NCBI RefSeq assembly: GCF_039631295.1
Contig: NZ_JBDIVE010000004.1
Span: 1 to 64,000 of the forward strand
Length of the DNA: 64,000 nucleotides
Reading direction: 5' to 3'
Origin: Viridibacterium sediminicola
GTDB taxonomy: Bacteria > Pseudomonadota > Gammaproteobacteria > Burkholderiales > Rhodocyclaceae
Numbering within the stretch: position 1 is the first letter of the stretch; every line of letters begins with the position of its first letter. Under the pieces are notes generated by a model, which searched no databases, had not been told where the DNA came from, and was given only the letters and a program-made list of their open reading frames with translations. The position numbers and the translations under genes are program-made. Below, one piece after another: positions 41,727 to 50,970 of this stretch.

Positions 41727-42482
41727 ATGACTACTCATATTCTTTCTTCGCAAACGCTACGTTATCGCCGCGTGCGCAGCACGGCCGCGTCACTCGCGCA
41801 TCGTGATCTCGCGCTAGGCGGGCGTGAGGAGCACCCCGCAGCGGCCTTGTTCTCGCCGCGAAATGCCGGCTTTGTCGCAGTATTGATTGCATTGCATCTT
41901 GCAGTGGCCTGGCGACCGTGGTCGCAAGCGCCGGACACGCCGGCCAAGCCGCAGGCGGTCGAGCTCGAACTGGCGCGCCCATTGCCGATGGCCGCAGCGC
42001 CCAAACCCTTGCCGCCCGCGCCGCCGCAACGCACGCCTGCGCCCAAACCGGTTGCGCCGGTGGCGCCCGCACCCGCGCCGCGCGAGTCCGTGCCGACCAA
42101 CACCACGCCTGCGCCTGACAACAGCGCTTCGTCCAAGGCCGAGATCACGCCTGCTCCGGCGCCCGCACCTGTCCGTAGCGAGCCGCCACCGCCGGTAGAG
42201 ACGCAAGCCGTCGGCAAGATGGGCTATCAGAACAATCCGGCGCCGATCTATCCCGACGCGGCACTGGAGCGCGAACTGGAAGGCACGGTGTGGTTGAGAG
42301 TGCGTGTTCTGGCCAATGGTCGTGCCGCTTCGGTCGAAGTGCAGCAAACGAGCGGCTGGCGGGTGCTCGATGACGCGGCGGTGCGCACGGTACGGAATTG
42401 GTTGTTCGTTCCCGCCTCACGCGGCGGCACCAACGTCGATGGCTGGGCCAGCGTGCCAATCGTTTTCAAACTTGGAAAGTGA
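41727..42482 (+). CDS. tonB: TonB-family energy-transducing protein
   Basis: The 251-aa protein has one membrane anchor (FVAVLIALHLAVAWRPW, about residues 50-66), a long proline/alanine-rich periplasmic spacer (PKPLPPAPPQRTPAPKPV) and a C-terminal TonB domain (NPAPIYPDAALERELEGTVW, VRVLANGRAASVEVQQTSGW). It passes the inner-membrane proton-motive force to outer-membrane receptors. The anchor follows an unusually long, about 48-residue cytoplasmic N-terminus. It is followed by exbB and exbD, and the TonB-dependent receptor of this locus is likely its client. Confidence 0.93.
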   Translation: MTTHILSSQTLRYRRVRSTAASLAHRDLALGGREEHPAAALFSPRNAGFVAVLIALHLAVAWRPWSQAPDTPAKPQAVELELARPLPMAAAPKPLPPAPPQRTPAPKPVAPVAPAPAPRESVPTNTTPAPDNSASSKAEITPAPAPAPVRSEPPPPVETQAVGKMGYQNNPAPIYPDAALERELEGTVWLRVRVLANGRAASVEVQQTSGWRVLDDAAVRTVRNWLFVPASRGGTNVDGWASVPIVFKLGK

Positions 42483-42490
42483 GTATTGCT

Positions 42491-43189
42491 ATGAACACAG
42501 GATCTGCATCAATCATTGTCGAGGGAACCCTATGGGCCCTTGCCGCGTTCTCGGTCCTTACCTGGGCAATCATCCTCATCAAGGCCGTGCAGAACTTCCG
42601 CGCCAAAGCTGAGAACAGTACTTATCGCCGCGCGTTTCAGAACACGCCGACGCTGTCCTTCGTGGCCAATCATGACAACGCTGACAGCGCTTTGTCGCGC
42701 ATCGCGCGTACCGGCTTTGCAGACCTGAAGAGCGCCAGCGAGCACCTGCAGCGTGCGGATCAGAGCTGGGATCGCCAGGATCTGGTCGAGCGTGGCCTGC
42801 GTCAGCAGATCCAGCGCGAACGCAAGGCACTCGAAGGCGGTCTGGCCTTCCTCGCCACGATCGGCAGCACGGCACCTTTCGTGGGTCTGTTCGGTACGGT
42901 GTGGGGCATCATGCGTGCGCTGACCGGCATTGCCAGCCAGGGCAGCGCCAGCATCGAAGTGGTGGCAGGCCCGATCGGTGAGGCTTTGATCGCGACCGGC
43001 GTTGGCATCGCCGTGGCGATTCCGGCGGTGATGGCGTACAACTATTTCCAGCGTCGCCTGAAGACGGTGATCGCCGATTTCGAGGACTTTGCGGCTGACT
43101 TCCTCAAGCTCGCGCAGCTGAATCATTTTCTCGCTGCCCCCAGCCATCTGACCGCCGTGCATGGCGCGGAAAAGAAAGTGGTGGCGTAA
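42491..43189 (+). CDS. exbB: ExbB/MotA-TolQ-family proton channel
   Basis: The 232-aa protein has three membrane segments (IVEGTLWALAAFSVLTWAII, FLATIGSTAPFVGLFGTVWG, LIATGVGIAVAIPAVMAYNY). It forms the stator with ExbD that energises TonB. The start at 42491, 8 nt after the tonB stop, is preferred over the longer frame from 42398, which lies inside tonB. Its stop abuts the exbD start. Confidence 0.94.
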   Translation: MNTGSASIIVEGTLWALAAFSVLTWAIILIKAVQNFRAKAENSTYRRAFQNTPTLSFVANHDNADSALSRIARTGFADLKSASEHLQRADQSWDRQDLVERGLRQQIQRERKALEGGLAFLATIGSTAPFVGLFGTVWGIMRALTGIASQGSASIEVVAGPIGEALIATGVGIAVAIPAVMAYNYFQRRLKTVIADFEDFAADFLKLAQLNHFLAAPSHLTAVHGAEKKVVA

Positions 43190-43597
43190 ATGGCAGCTTT
43201 CAGTGCGCAGGACGATGACATCGTCAGTGACATCAACGTCACGCCCCTGGTGGACGTCATGCTGGTGCTGCTGGTGACCTTCATCGTCACCATTCCGGCG
43301 CTGACACGCAGCGTCAATGTGAATCTGCCGAAAACCGCGGCATCGACGCCCAGCGAGCAGAAGACGCGAACGACGGTCAGCATCGACGCGGCAGGCAATC
43401 TGTTCATCGACAAGGACCCGGTGGCCAGCGCCGAGCAGGTCGCTGATTTGCTGGCCAGACAGAAGGCCACCTCGCCGGATCTGGTGGTGCAGGTCAAGGC
43501 CGATGAAAAGACAGCCTACGCGCCGATTGCCAAGGTCATCGGCGCGCTGGAACATGCCGGTGTCAATCATCTGTCATTGCTGACGGCGCCTGAGTGA
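43190..43597 (+). CDS. exbD: ExbD/TolR-family protein
   Basis: The 135-aa protein has one N-terminal membrane segment (VTPLVDVMLVLLVTFIVTIP) with the functionally essential aspartate in PLVDVMLVL and a periplasmic domain (TTVSIDAAGNLFIDKDPV, VVQVKADEKTAYAPIAKVI). It works with ExbB as the proton-driven motor for TonB. It starts on the base after the exbB stop, so translation is coupled. Confidence 0.94.
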   Translation: MAAFSAQDDDIVSDINVTPLVDVMLVLLVTFIVTIPALTRSVNVNLPKTAASTPSEQKTRTTVSIDAAGNLFIDKDPVASAEQVADLLARQKATSPDLVVQVKADEKTAYAPIAKVIGALEHAGVNHLSLLTAPE

Positions 43598-43734
43598 GGC
43601 CGCTGCCCGCCTTCTGATTCACCTTCCCCTAGCGCTTCCTTTCACGCTTGCCCCGGCAAGCCGTGAGGGCGCGCTGTTGCCCGCAATCAGCGCATCAGGC
43701 CGCACATCTGTTCGCCTGAGTATGGAGAGATTCA

Positions 43735-44520
43735 ATGCAAAAACGCATCCCTTCGCGTGTTCGCTCTTTGTCTGCCGTGGTGTTGAGCATGGCCATGGCG
43801 GTGTGCTCGCAGGCCGGCCAGGCGGCCGAGTCCTCGCCGGCGCAAGTGCTGGCCAGCGATGACTTCCGCCACGGCCTAGCGCAGTGGAAGGTCGAACAGC
43901 AGGACGCGGCCAGTGTCGTCAAAGCCGAGGACGGCGCGCTCGATGTGCTGGCCACCGCTGGGGTGACGATCTGGTATCGCCAGCCCTTGGGCGGCAATTA
44001 CGAGTTGCGTTTCCGCGCCACGCCCCTGCTCGCGTCCTTTCCCAACTACAAGGATCGTATTTCCGATCTCAATCTGTTCTGGAATGCACGTGCGCCGGGC
44101 AAGGCCGACGGCAATCCGCTGAGCCTCAATGCCGATGGCTCGCTCAATGCCTACAACCCCTTGCAGCTCTACTACGTGGGTTTCGGCGCCAACGGTAACA
44201 AAACCACCCGCCTGCGCCGCTACGACGGCACGCCGGCGCGCCCGCAACTGCTGGGCTATGCCGATGCACCCGAGACGACGCCTGCTGATGGACTCGGTGC
44301 GCTGCCCGAGTTTGCGCGCCTGAAGGCCGATACGCCGGTGGACATCCGTGTCGTGTCGCGCGCTGCCACGGCGGACGATCCGGTCACGCTGCGCTTCTTC
44401 GCTAATGACAAATTGGTATTCGCCTACGCCGATCCTGCGCCGTACGCGGATGGCTGGTTCGCTTTCAGAACCACCACCAGCCATTTCCGCATCTCGGATT
44501 TCAAGGTTACACGTCAATGA
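43735..44520 (+). CDS. Secreted DUF6250-like protein of the pectin locus
   Basis: The 261-aa protein has a signal peptide (SLSAVVLSMAMAVCSQAGQA, cleavage near AAES) and a concanavalin-like beta-sandwich pattern: SDDFRHGLAQWKVEQQ, NYELRFRATPLL, DLNLFWNARAPG, FRTTTSHFRISDFKVTRQ. Such proteins (YesU/DUF6250-type) accompany rhamnogalacturonan degradation genes. The catalytic or binding role is unknown. It is between exbD and the TonB receptor. Confidence 0.72.
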   Translation: MQKRIPSRVRSLSAVVLSMAMAVCSQAGQAAESSPAQVLASDDFRHGLAQWKVEQQDAASVVKAEDGALDVLATAGVTIWYRQPLGGNYELRFRATPLLASFPNYKDRISDLNLFWNARAPGKADGNPLSLNADGSLNAYNPLQLYYVGFGANGNKTTRLRRYDGTPARPQLLGYADAPETTPADGLGALPEFARLKADTPVDIRVVSRAATADDPVTLRFFANDKLVFAYADPAPYADGWFAFRTTTSHFRISDFKVTRQ

Positions 44521-44591
44521 ATCAGTACGGCCCGGCTGCTCTTTACAGGTCTGCCGGGCTTGCAATCCAAGCCCCTTAAAGGAGTACATAA

Positions 44592-47042
44592 ATGAAAAAA
44601 CACGTTCCGGGTCACCCACTCAAGCGACTACCCGCACTCTTGCTGATCACCGGTCTGCTGGTGCTACCGGCGCTCGGCCAGGCCGCTGAAGCGGCACGCC
44701 AGAGCTATCAGCTGCCGACCGGACCGCTGGCCAATGTGCTGCAGTCGATCAGCGCACAAAGTGGTGTCGCCATCAACTACGACCCCAAGCTGATTGGTGC
44801 TTTGAAGGCGCCGGAACTCAAGGGCTCCTTGACCGTGGCTGAAGCGCTGCAGCGCGCGCTGCAAGGCAGCGGCCTGGAGGCCGTGCCTGCCGGCAATGGC
44901 TTTGCGATCCGCAGCAGTGCCGCGGCCGACACCCAGCAGCTAGCCGCCGTGACCGTGCAGGGGGTACGCAGACAGGCCGAAACGCCGCAGCGCCCGGTGA
45001 CGAGCATCACGCGCAAGAGCGGTACGGAACTCGAAGAACAGCATGTTGAAGATCTGCAGGATCTGCAATACATCGTGCCCGGTCTCTTCATCCAGAGCAC
45101 CGATTCGGAAGACACCCAGCTCACCATCCGTGGTCTGGGTGATGGTGGCGGCCAGACCAGTGGCGAATCCAACATCGGCATGCCGAGCAGCGTGGCGGTG
45201 TTCGTCGATGGCATCTACTACCCGCGCCCGGGTGTGATCCGTGCACTGACTGACATCGACTATGTCGACGTCTACAAAGGCCCGAGCGGCACCGTGTTTG
45301 GCGCCAATGCCACCGGCGGCGCAATCGACATCCACACCAAGGGGCCGTCCTTCACGCCGGAAACCAAGGGCAGCGTGTCCTACGCATCGCGCAACACCAC
45401 CAAGGAATCGGCCAGCATCACCGGCCCGCTCAACGACACGGTGGCTTACCGTTTCAACATCCAACATTCGCGCAGCGATGGGGCGGTGAAGAATCTGGCT
45501 GACCAGAACTGGATCGGCGGCAATGAGCGCATCGGTCTGCGCAATCAGCTGCTGATCAAGCCGAACAACAAGTTCGACCTCAAGCTCAATGCCTACTACA
45601 GCTATGAGGAAGCGACCACGGCGCGCGTTTACCAGTCCGTCGCTGCAGGCAATTCAGTCATCACCAATGCCAAGAAATATGGCTACACCTTTGCTGCGGG
45701 CGGCCGTGAGACGGTGCTCGACGATGTCATCAGCACCCGCTCGGAACAAGGCGGCGCATCGGCCGAAGCGACCTACCGCTTTGACAACGGTTACAAGTTC
45801 CGCTCGCTGAGCTCGTTCAGCCAGTATCACTACTCGCAGCACCTCGCTGACGAACTGGCGATCTACAACTACACGGGTGGTTACAACGTGGCCGACAACG
45901 AGGTCGCACAGGACTTCCGCCTGGAGTCCTCGCGCGGCAAGTGGTTCGACTTCCTGGCTGGCGTCTCGTATACGCGTCAGAAGCAGAACACCGAAGCGCA
46001 CACGATCTACGGCCCGAATGCGATCTCCGGCAGCAATGCGAATCTGCACATCATCCGCTTTGGCACGCTGCACGAGGAAGCTTCGTCGATCTACGGTCGC
46101 GGCACCCTGCACATCACCGACAAGGCCGACTTCCAGCTTGGCGTGCGTGAAACCTATAACGAGCGTCTGGGCAAGTTCCAGCGTCTGAACAAGGCCAGCA
46201 TCAACACCGAAGTGCGCGAATACAAGGTGCTGCCGTCGGCAACCAGCTCGCTGACCTACAGCTTCACGCCGGACTGGAAGGCCTATGTGTCCTACGGCTA
46301 CGGGCAGAAGGCGGGCGGCATCAATGTTTCGTCTGGCGCGGCCAAGGCGGCCGGCTACAACACCCTGCTGCTGCAACCGGAGACCACGCGCAGCACCGAG
46401 ATCGGCTTCCATGGCGCCATCATTCCGCAACGTCTGCTGCTGTCGGCTGCGGTGTTCCGTACCAATGTGGTCAACTTCCAGACCCAGGCCTACGACGTCG
46501 ATACGCAAACCAGCTACTTGATGAATGCCGGCAACTATCGCAGCCAGGGCATCGAAGCGGGGCTGAACTTCAAGCCTATCGACAGGCTGAGCATCGGGCT
46601 GACCGGCATCATCAACGATGCGCGCTACACCAGCTACCCTACCGCGCTGTGCCCGGATGAAGTCAAAACCACGACGGGCTATTGCGACCTGACCGGGCAC
46701 CGCGTGTTCAATGCGCCCAAGCGCGTGTTCACGCTCAGCTCACGTTACAGCTGGAAGCAAGATGGCTTTGACCCCTATGTCAGCGGCAACTACAGCTATC
46801 GGAGCTGGACTTACAACACCGTCAGCGACTCGGAAGCAGACCGTCTGACCGGTTACGGCCTGGCAAGCTTCTCGACCGGGGTGAAGTTCAAAACCCAGCA
46901 AGGCCAATGGGACGCGTCGCTGTGGGTGACCAACGCCTTCAACAAGCTCTACTACACGCGTCTGATCGGCAGTGGCGGCGTCACCGGTTATGTGGGTGAT
47001 CCGCGTACCGTCGGCATCACGCTGAAGTTCAGCGACCTCTGA
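44592..47042 (+). CDS. TonB-dependent receptor with N-terminal STN domain
   Basis: The 816-aa protein has a signal peptide (LLITGLLVLPALGQAAEAAR), a secretin/STN domain (YQLPTGPLANVLQSISAQSG, LTVAEALQRALQGSGLEAVP; residues ~37-105), a plug (RKSGTELEEQHVEDLQDLQY, GLFIQSTDSEDTQLTIRGLG) and a C-terminal 22-strand barrel ending VGITLKFSDL. The STN domain usually signals to an anti-sigma factor, but no FecIR pair is seen next to it; some receptors keep it without a local partner. The genomic context points to uptake of pectin- or rhamnogalacturonan-derived oligosaccharides. Confidence 0.92.
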   Translation: MKKHVPGHPLKRLPALLLITGLLVLPALGQAAEAARQSYQLPTGPLANVLQSISAQSGVAINYDPKLIGALKAPELKGSLTVAEALQRALQGSGLEAVPAGNGFAIRSSAAADTQQLAAVTVQGVRRQAETPQRPVTSITRKSGTELEEQHVEDLQDLQYIVPGLFIQSTDSEDTQLTIRGLGDGGGQTSGESNIGMPSSVAVFVDGIYYPRPGVIRALTDIDYVDVYKGPSGTVFGANATGGAIDIHTKGPSFTPETKGSVSYASRNTTKESASITGPLNDTVAYRFNIQHSRSDGAVKNLADQNWIGGNERIGLRNQLLIKPNNKFDLKLNAYYSYEEATTARVYQSVAAGNSVITNAKKYGYTFAAGGRETVLDDVISTRSEQGGASAEATYRFDNGYKFRSLSSFSQYHYSQHLADELAIYNYTGGYNVADNEVAQDFRLESSRGKWFDFLAGVSYTRQKQNTEAHTIYGPNAISGSNANLHIIRFGTLHEEASSIYGRGTLHITDKADFQLGVRETYNERLGKFQRLNKASINTEVREYKVLPSATSSLTYSFTPDWKAYVSYGYGQKAGGINVSSGAAKAAGYNTLLLQPETTRSTEIGFHGAIIPQRLLLSAAVFRTNVVNFQTQAYDVDTQTSYLMNAGNYRSQGIEAGLNFKPIDRLSIGLTGIINDARYTSYPTALCPDEVKTTTGYCDLTGHRVFNAPKRVFTLSSRYSWKQDGFDPYVSGNYSYRSWTYNTVSDSEADRLTGYGLASFSTGVKFKTQQGQWDASLWVTNAFNKLYYTRLIGSGGVTGYVGDPRTVGITLKFSDL

Positions 47043-47072
47043 TAAAGCTGGAAAAAGTCTGAAGTCGTTTTG

Positions 47073-47097
47073 CGCTGCCGGGTAATGCCCGGCAGCG
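47073..47097 (+). terminator. Intercistronic hairpin after the receptor gene
   Basis: A perfect 10-bp stem (CGCTGCCGGG and CCCGGCAGCG, loop TAATG) lies between the receptor and the next gene and has no T-run. It may slow transcription or protect the upstream mRNA rather than terminate fully. Confidence 0.5.
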
Positions 47098-47152
47098 TCA
47101 CATGAGCAAGCGCTCTGAATGTCTTTGCAACACGCTTTACGGAACACAGATC

Positions 47153-49864
47153 ATGGAAATTTCACGGCGCAGCTTTCTCAAGATAGGCTCCCTCCTGGCT
47201 TCAAGCGCTGCGATTCTGGAAGCCCCTGACACCATTGCCGCCAGCGCAGAAGCTTCGCCAGCTTTGAAGGCCAGCGAGCTGGCCTGGCTCGAAGCGCATT
47301 CCGCCGAAGCCTTTCGCGGCAGCAGCTGGGGCCTGCCCTGGGCGCCGGGCAGCTTGCGTGTGCCGCAGCTGGCGCAACTGGCGCTCAGCGATGCGCGCTA
47401 CCCGCTGCAGTCCTGGCCCCTGGCCTATTGGCCCGACGGCTCGCTCAAATGGACCGCGCACGCGCTGGCCCCGGCGGCTGACGGCGCACCGCCGCCCGCC
47501 AGCCTGAGCCTTGCGGCGGGCCAGCGCGCGGCGCCGGCCAGCAGCTTCGTCAGCGAATCGGCCGACACGCTGCGTATCGACACCGGCAAGCTGCGCGTGA
47601 GCCTGTCGCGGCGTGGCAAGGCATTGTTCGACCTGATCGAGGGGCCGGGCCAGTCGCAAGCGAAGAGCGCGCATCTGGTCGCCCTCGTCGATGTGGGCGG
47701 CGAGGCCGAGAACGAGAGCCGCGTGCGCGAAGTCTATGAGTCGGCGATCAGCGAGCTGTGCGTCGAAAACGCGGGACCCGCGCGCGTCGTCGTCAAGGCA
47801 CGCGGCAGCCACCGCCGTGCGGACGGCCGCGAAGTGCTGCCCTTTACCGTGCGTCTGTATTTCTATCGCAACTCCGATGCGGTGCGCATCGTGCACAGCT
47901 TCGTCTTCGATCTGGATGAGCAGCGCGAATCGATTCGCGGCCTCGGCCTGCGTTTCGGCGTGCCACTGGCGGGCCCGGCGCATGAGCGCTATGTGCGCTT
48001 CGTCGGTGACAACGGCGGTGTGTTTGCCGAGGCCGTGCGCGGCCTCACCGGCTTGCGCCGCGATCCGGGCGCGGCGGCCACGACGGCCCAGCTGCGTGGC
48101 GAGCGCCTGCCCGAGCTCAAGGCGGTGGTCAGCAAGAACCTCAACTACATCCCGGCCTTTGGCGATTACTCCCTGCAGCAAACGCATCCGGATGGTTTCA
48201 GCATTGCCAAGCGCACCGCGGCCCATGCCGGCTGGCTGCACGCCGCCAGCGGCAGTCGCGCGGCGGGCACCGGCTACCTGGGCACGCCTGCTGGCGGCGT
48301 GGCTTTTGGTCTGCGCAATTTCTGGCAAAGCTATCCGGCTCAGCTCGACATCCAGGGCGCCGCCAGCGAGCAGGCCGCCATTACCCTGTGGCTGTGGTCG
48401 CCCGCTGCGCCGGGCATGGATTTGCGCTTCTACCACGACGGCCTCGGGCAGGATGACTATGCCAAGCAGTTGCAGGGCCTGGATATCACCTACGAGGACT
48501 ACGAGCCCGGCTTCGGCCGGCCCTACGGTGTGGCACGCAGCAGCGAACTGGAACTGCAGCTGACCGCCGCCACGCCGGCCGCTGAAGAGCTGCTCGCCAT
48601 CAGCCGGCGCATCCAGACGCCGCCGCAGCTCACCACCAGCGCCGAGCGCCTCAAGCAAGGCCAGGCCTTTGACGAATTGTGGGCACCGGCCAGCCACACG
48701 CCGGCGAGCAGCGAGCTGGAGCGCCAGCTGGCCTGGTGCTTCGACTTCTACCGTGACCAGATCGCCCAGCGCAAATGGTATGGCTTCTGGGATTACGGCG
48801 ATGTCATGCATACCTACGACACGCATCGCCATGTCTGGCGTTACGACGTCGGCGGTTTCGCCTGGGACAATTCCGAGCTGAGCACCGAGACCTGGCTGTG
48901 GCATTACTACCTGTTCAGCGGGCGCAGCGATGTGTTCCGCCTGGCCGAGGCGATGACCCGCCACGTCAGCGAGGTCGACGTGCATCACGCCGGCCCGTTC
49001 AGCCCGCTGGGTTCGCGCCACAATGTGCAGCACTGGGGCGACAGCGCCAAGCAGCTGCGCATCTCCACTGCGCTCAACACGCGCTTCTTCTACTACCTCA
49101 CGGCCGATGAACTCGCCGGCGATTTGCTGCATGAGCAAGCCGATGCGGTCAATCGCCTGCAGCAGATCATCGCTGGCCGCAAGGTCGGCCAGAAGGCGCC
49201 CGAGGGGCCGGATGTCGCGCATCAGGCAGCGGTTTCTTTCGGCACCGACTGGGGCGCTGTCTCAGCCGCCTGGTTCACCGAATGGGAGCGTACCGGCAAC
49301 ACGCAGTATCGCGACAAGCTGCTGGCCAGCATGGCGACGATTGCCGCGCAGCCCAAGGGCTTTTTCACCGGCGGCGGCATCATGGATCTGCGCACCGGCG
49401 CCTTCCTGATCACGCAGGACAATAGCATTGCCGTCTCGCACCTGAGCGCCGCCTTCGGCTTGCCAGAAATCTGCAGCGAGCTGATCCGCGCCATTCCCGA
49501 TGCGGCCTTCCGCAAGGCCTGGCTGGATTACTGCGTGCTCTACAACGCCAGCGCCGAGGAACAGACGCGTGCCCTGGGCAAGCCGCTCGGGCCACTCAAT
49601 CTGGGCCAGGGGCATGCCAAGCTGCTCGGCTACGCCGGCCGCGAACTGGCTCAGCCGGCGCTGCGCCAGCAGGCCTGGAAGCAGTTCTTCAAAGGTCAGG
49701 CCGGCATTCTCGGGCGCAGCTTCGTGCGCCAGCGCATCGATGTGCCGCAGGTGCTCAATGCGGTGGACGAGGCGCCGGATGTGTCGACCAATGCCGTCGC
49801 GCAGTGGGGCTTGGCGGCGATCAGCTTGCTGGCCACTGCGGCGGCGGAGTTGCCAGGCAGCTGA
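47153..49864 (+). CDS. Tat-exported exo-rhamnogalacturonan lyase-like protein
   Basis: The 903-aa protein has a twin-arginine leader (MEISRRSFLKIGSLLASSAA) and a layout like YetA/exo-rhamnogalacturonan lyase-family proteins: an N-terminal beta region (SWGLPWAPGSLRVPQLAQLA, LRIDTGKLRVSLSRRGKAL), a central beta-rich part and a C-terminal alpha/alpha barrel-like region (WYGFWDYGDVMHTYDTHRHV, WDNSELSTETWLWHYYLFSG). Members split rhamnogalacturonan oligomers in the periplasm. It shares the pectin locus with the receptor and PL9-like lyase. The start at 47153 puts the Tat motif at the N-terminus; the ATG at 47102 would add unconserved residues. Confidence 0.82.
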   Translation: MEISRRSFLKIGSLLASSAAILEAPDTIAASAEASPALKASELAWLEAHSAEAFRGSSWGLPWAPGSLRVPQLAQLALSDARYPLQSWPLAYWPDGSLKWTAHALAPAADGAPPPASLSLAAGQRAAPASSFVSESADTLRIDTGKLRVSLSRRGKALFDLIEGPGQSQAKSAHLVALVDVGGEAENESRVREVYESAISELCVENAGPARVVVKARGSHRRADGREVLPFTVRLYFYRNSDAVRIVHSFVFDLDEQRESIRGLGLRFGVPLAGPAHERYVRFVGDNGGVFAEAVRGLTGLRRDPGAAATTAQLRGERLPELKAVVSKNLNYIPAFGDYSLQQTHPDGFSIAKRTAAHAGWLHAASGSRAAGTGYLGTPAGGVAFGLRNFWQSYPAQLDIQGAASEQAAITLWLWSPAAPGMDLRFYHDGLGQDDYAKQLQGLDITYEDYEPGFGRPYGVARSSELELQLTAATPAAEELLAISRRIQTPPQLTTSAERLKQGQAFDELWAPASHTPASSELERQLAWCFDFYRDQIAQRKWYGFWDYGDVMHTYDTHRHVWRYDVGGFAWDNSELSTETWLWHYYLFSGRSDVFRLAEAMTRHVSEVDVHHAGPFSPLGSRHNVQHWGDSAKQLRISTALNTRFFYYLTADELAGDLLHEQADAVNRLQQIIAGRKVGQKAPEGPDVAHQAAVSFGTDWGAVSAAWFTEWERTGNTQYRDKLLASMATIAAQPKGFFTGGGIMDLRTGAFLITQDNSIAVSHLSAAFGLPEICSELIRAIPDAAFRKAWLDYCVLYNASAEEQTRALGKPLGPLNLGQGHAKLLGYAGRELAQPALRQQAWKQFFKGQAGILGRSFVRQRIDVPQVLNAVDEAPDVSTNAVAQWGLAAISLLATAAAELPGS

Positions 49865-49905
49865 GCGAGTGACTGGAGCGGCGTGGCCTGTGGCATCCTT
49901 CCGCG

Positions 49906-50823
49906 ATGCAGCTTTTCTACGCCGACCATTTCGTCCTGCCCCTGCCGCCGGGCCATCGTTTTCCGATGGACAAGTACCGCTTGCTGCGCGAGCGCCTGAT
50001 GGCCAGCGGCGAGTTTGCAGCGAGTGATTTCTGCGAACCGCCGGCGGCCAGCGATGCGCAGCTCGCGCGTGCCCACGACGCCGATTACATCGCCCGCGTG
50101 GTGGCCGGCGAACTGAGCGCGGCCGAGCAGCGGCGCATCGGTTTTCCCTGGTCGGCAGCAATGGTCGAGCGCTCGCGGCGCTCCAGCGGGGCGACCATTG
50201 CGGCGGCGCGCGCAGCCCTGGCTGGCGCGGGCTGTGCGGTCAATCTGGCGGGCGGCACGCATCACGCGTATCGCAATTTCGGCAGCGGCTTTTGCGTCTT
50301 CAATGATTCGGCGGTGGCGGCCCGCGCCATGCAGGCCGAAGCCGGCGTCGGCCAGGTGGCGGTGATCGATTGCGATGTGCACCAGGGCGACGGCACGGCG
50401 GCGATCCTGGCCGAGGACGCCAGCGTATTCACCTTCAGCATGCATGGCGCGAAGAACTTCCCGGCGATCAAGCAGCGCAGCGACCTCGATATCGAACTGG
50501 CCGACGGCACGGGCGACGCCGAGTATCTGGCGGCGCTGCAGCGCGGGCTCGATGAAGTTTTCCGCCGCGTGCGGCCCGAGCTGGTGCTCTACCTGGCCGG
50601 CGCCGATCCCTTCGTGGGCGACCGCCTGGGCCGCCTGGCGCTGAGCAAGGAAGGGCTGCTGCAGCGCGACCTCATCGTCATGCAGCGTTGCCGCGCCGAG
50701 GGCGTGCCGATGTCGATTGCGATGGCCGGCGGCTACGCCGATGTGATCGAGGACATCGTCGATATCCACTACGCCACGGTCAGCGCCGCCGCGCGCCTGT
50801 TCGCCGCGCCGGCCACGGCCTAG
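49906..50823 (+). CDS. Histone deacetylase/acetylpolyamine amidohydrolase family
   Basis: The 305-aa protein has the arginase-deacetylase metal motif VAVIDCDVHQGDGTAAIL (D and H ligands), the upstream NLAGGTHHAYRNFGSGFCVF (catalytic histidine pair) and LVLYLAGADPFVGDRLGRL with the later aspartate. Bacterial members deacetylate acetylpolyamines or small acetylated amines. It lies 41 nt after the lyase gene and is not obviously linked to it. Confidence 0.93.
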   Translation: MQLFYADHFVLPLPPGHRFPMDKYRLLRERLMASGEFAASDFCEPPAASDAQLARAHDADYIARVVAGELSAAEQRRIGFPWSAAMVERSRRSSGATIAAARAALAGAGCAVNLAGGTHHAYRNFGSGFCVFNDSAVAARAMQAEAGVGQVAVIDCDVHQGDGTAAILAEDASVFTFSMHGAKNFPAIKQRSDLDIELADGTGDAEYLAALQRGLDEVFRRVRPELVLYLAGADPFVGDRLGRLALSKEGLLQRDLIVMQRCRAEGVPMSIAMAGGYADVIEDIVDIHYATVSAAARLFAAPATA

Positions 50824-50970
50824 CGCCCCGACATTGGCCGCGCTGCTGCGCGGCGTGTTACCGTGTCGGCCCTGCTCCGCTGATGATCCTGCGCGCTTGC
50901 CCGTCGACGCCTGCCGACGTTGCCGGTACGACGAAAGTCTCCGCCGCTCCGTGCTTGTCGAGGATCCGTC

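Noticed and set aside
41536..41730. 64-codon frame before tonB
   Set aside because: GTG start within AT-rich DNA, no family features, and overlap with the tonB start; probably chance.
47201..49222. 673-aa frame on the minus strand
   Set aside because: It is an antisense shadow of the exo-rhamnogalacturonan lyase-like gene, caused by high GC; composition is biased (Arg/Gln/Ala/His) and there are no domain motifs.
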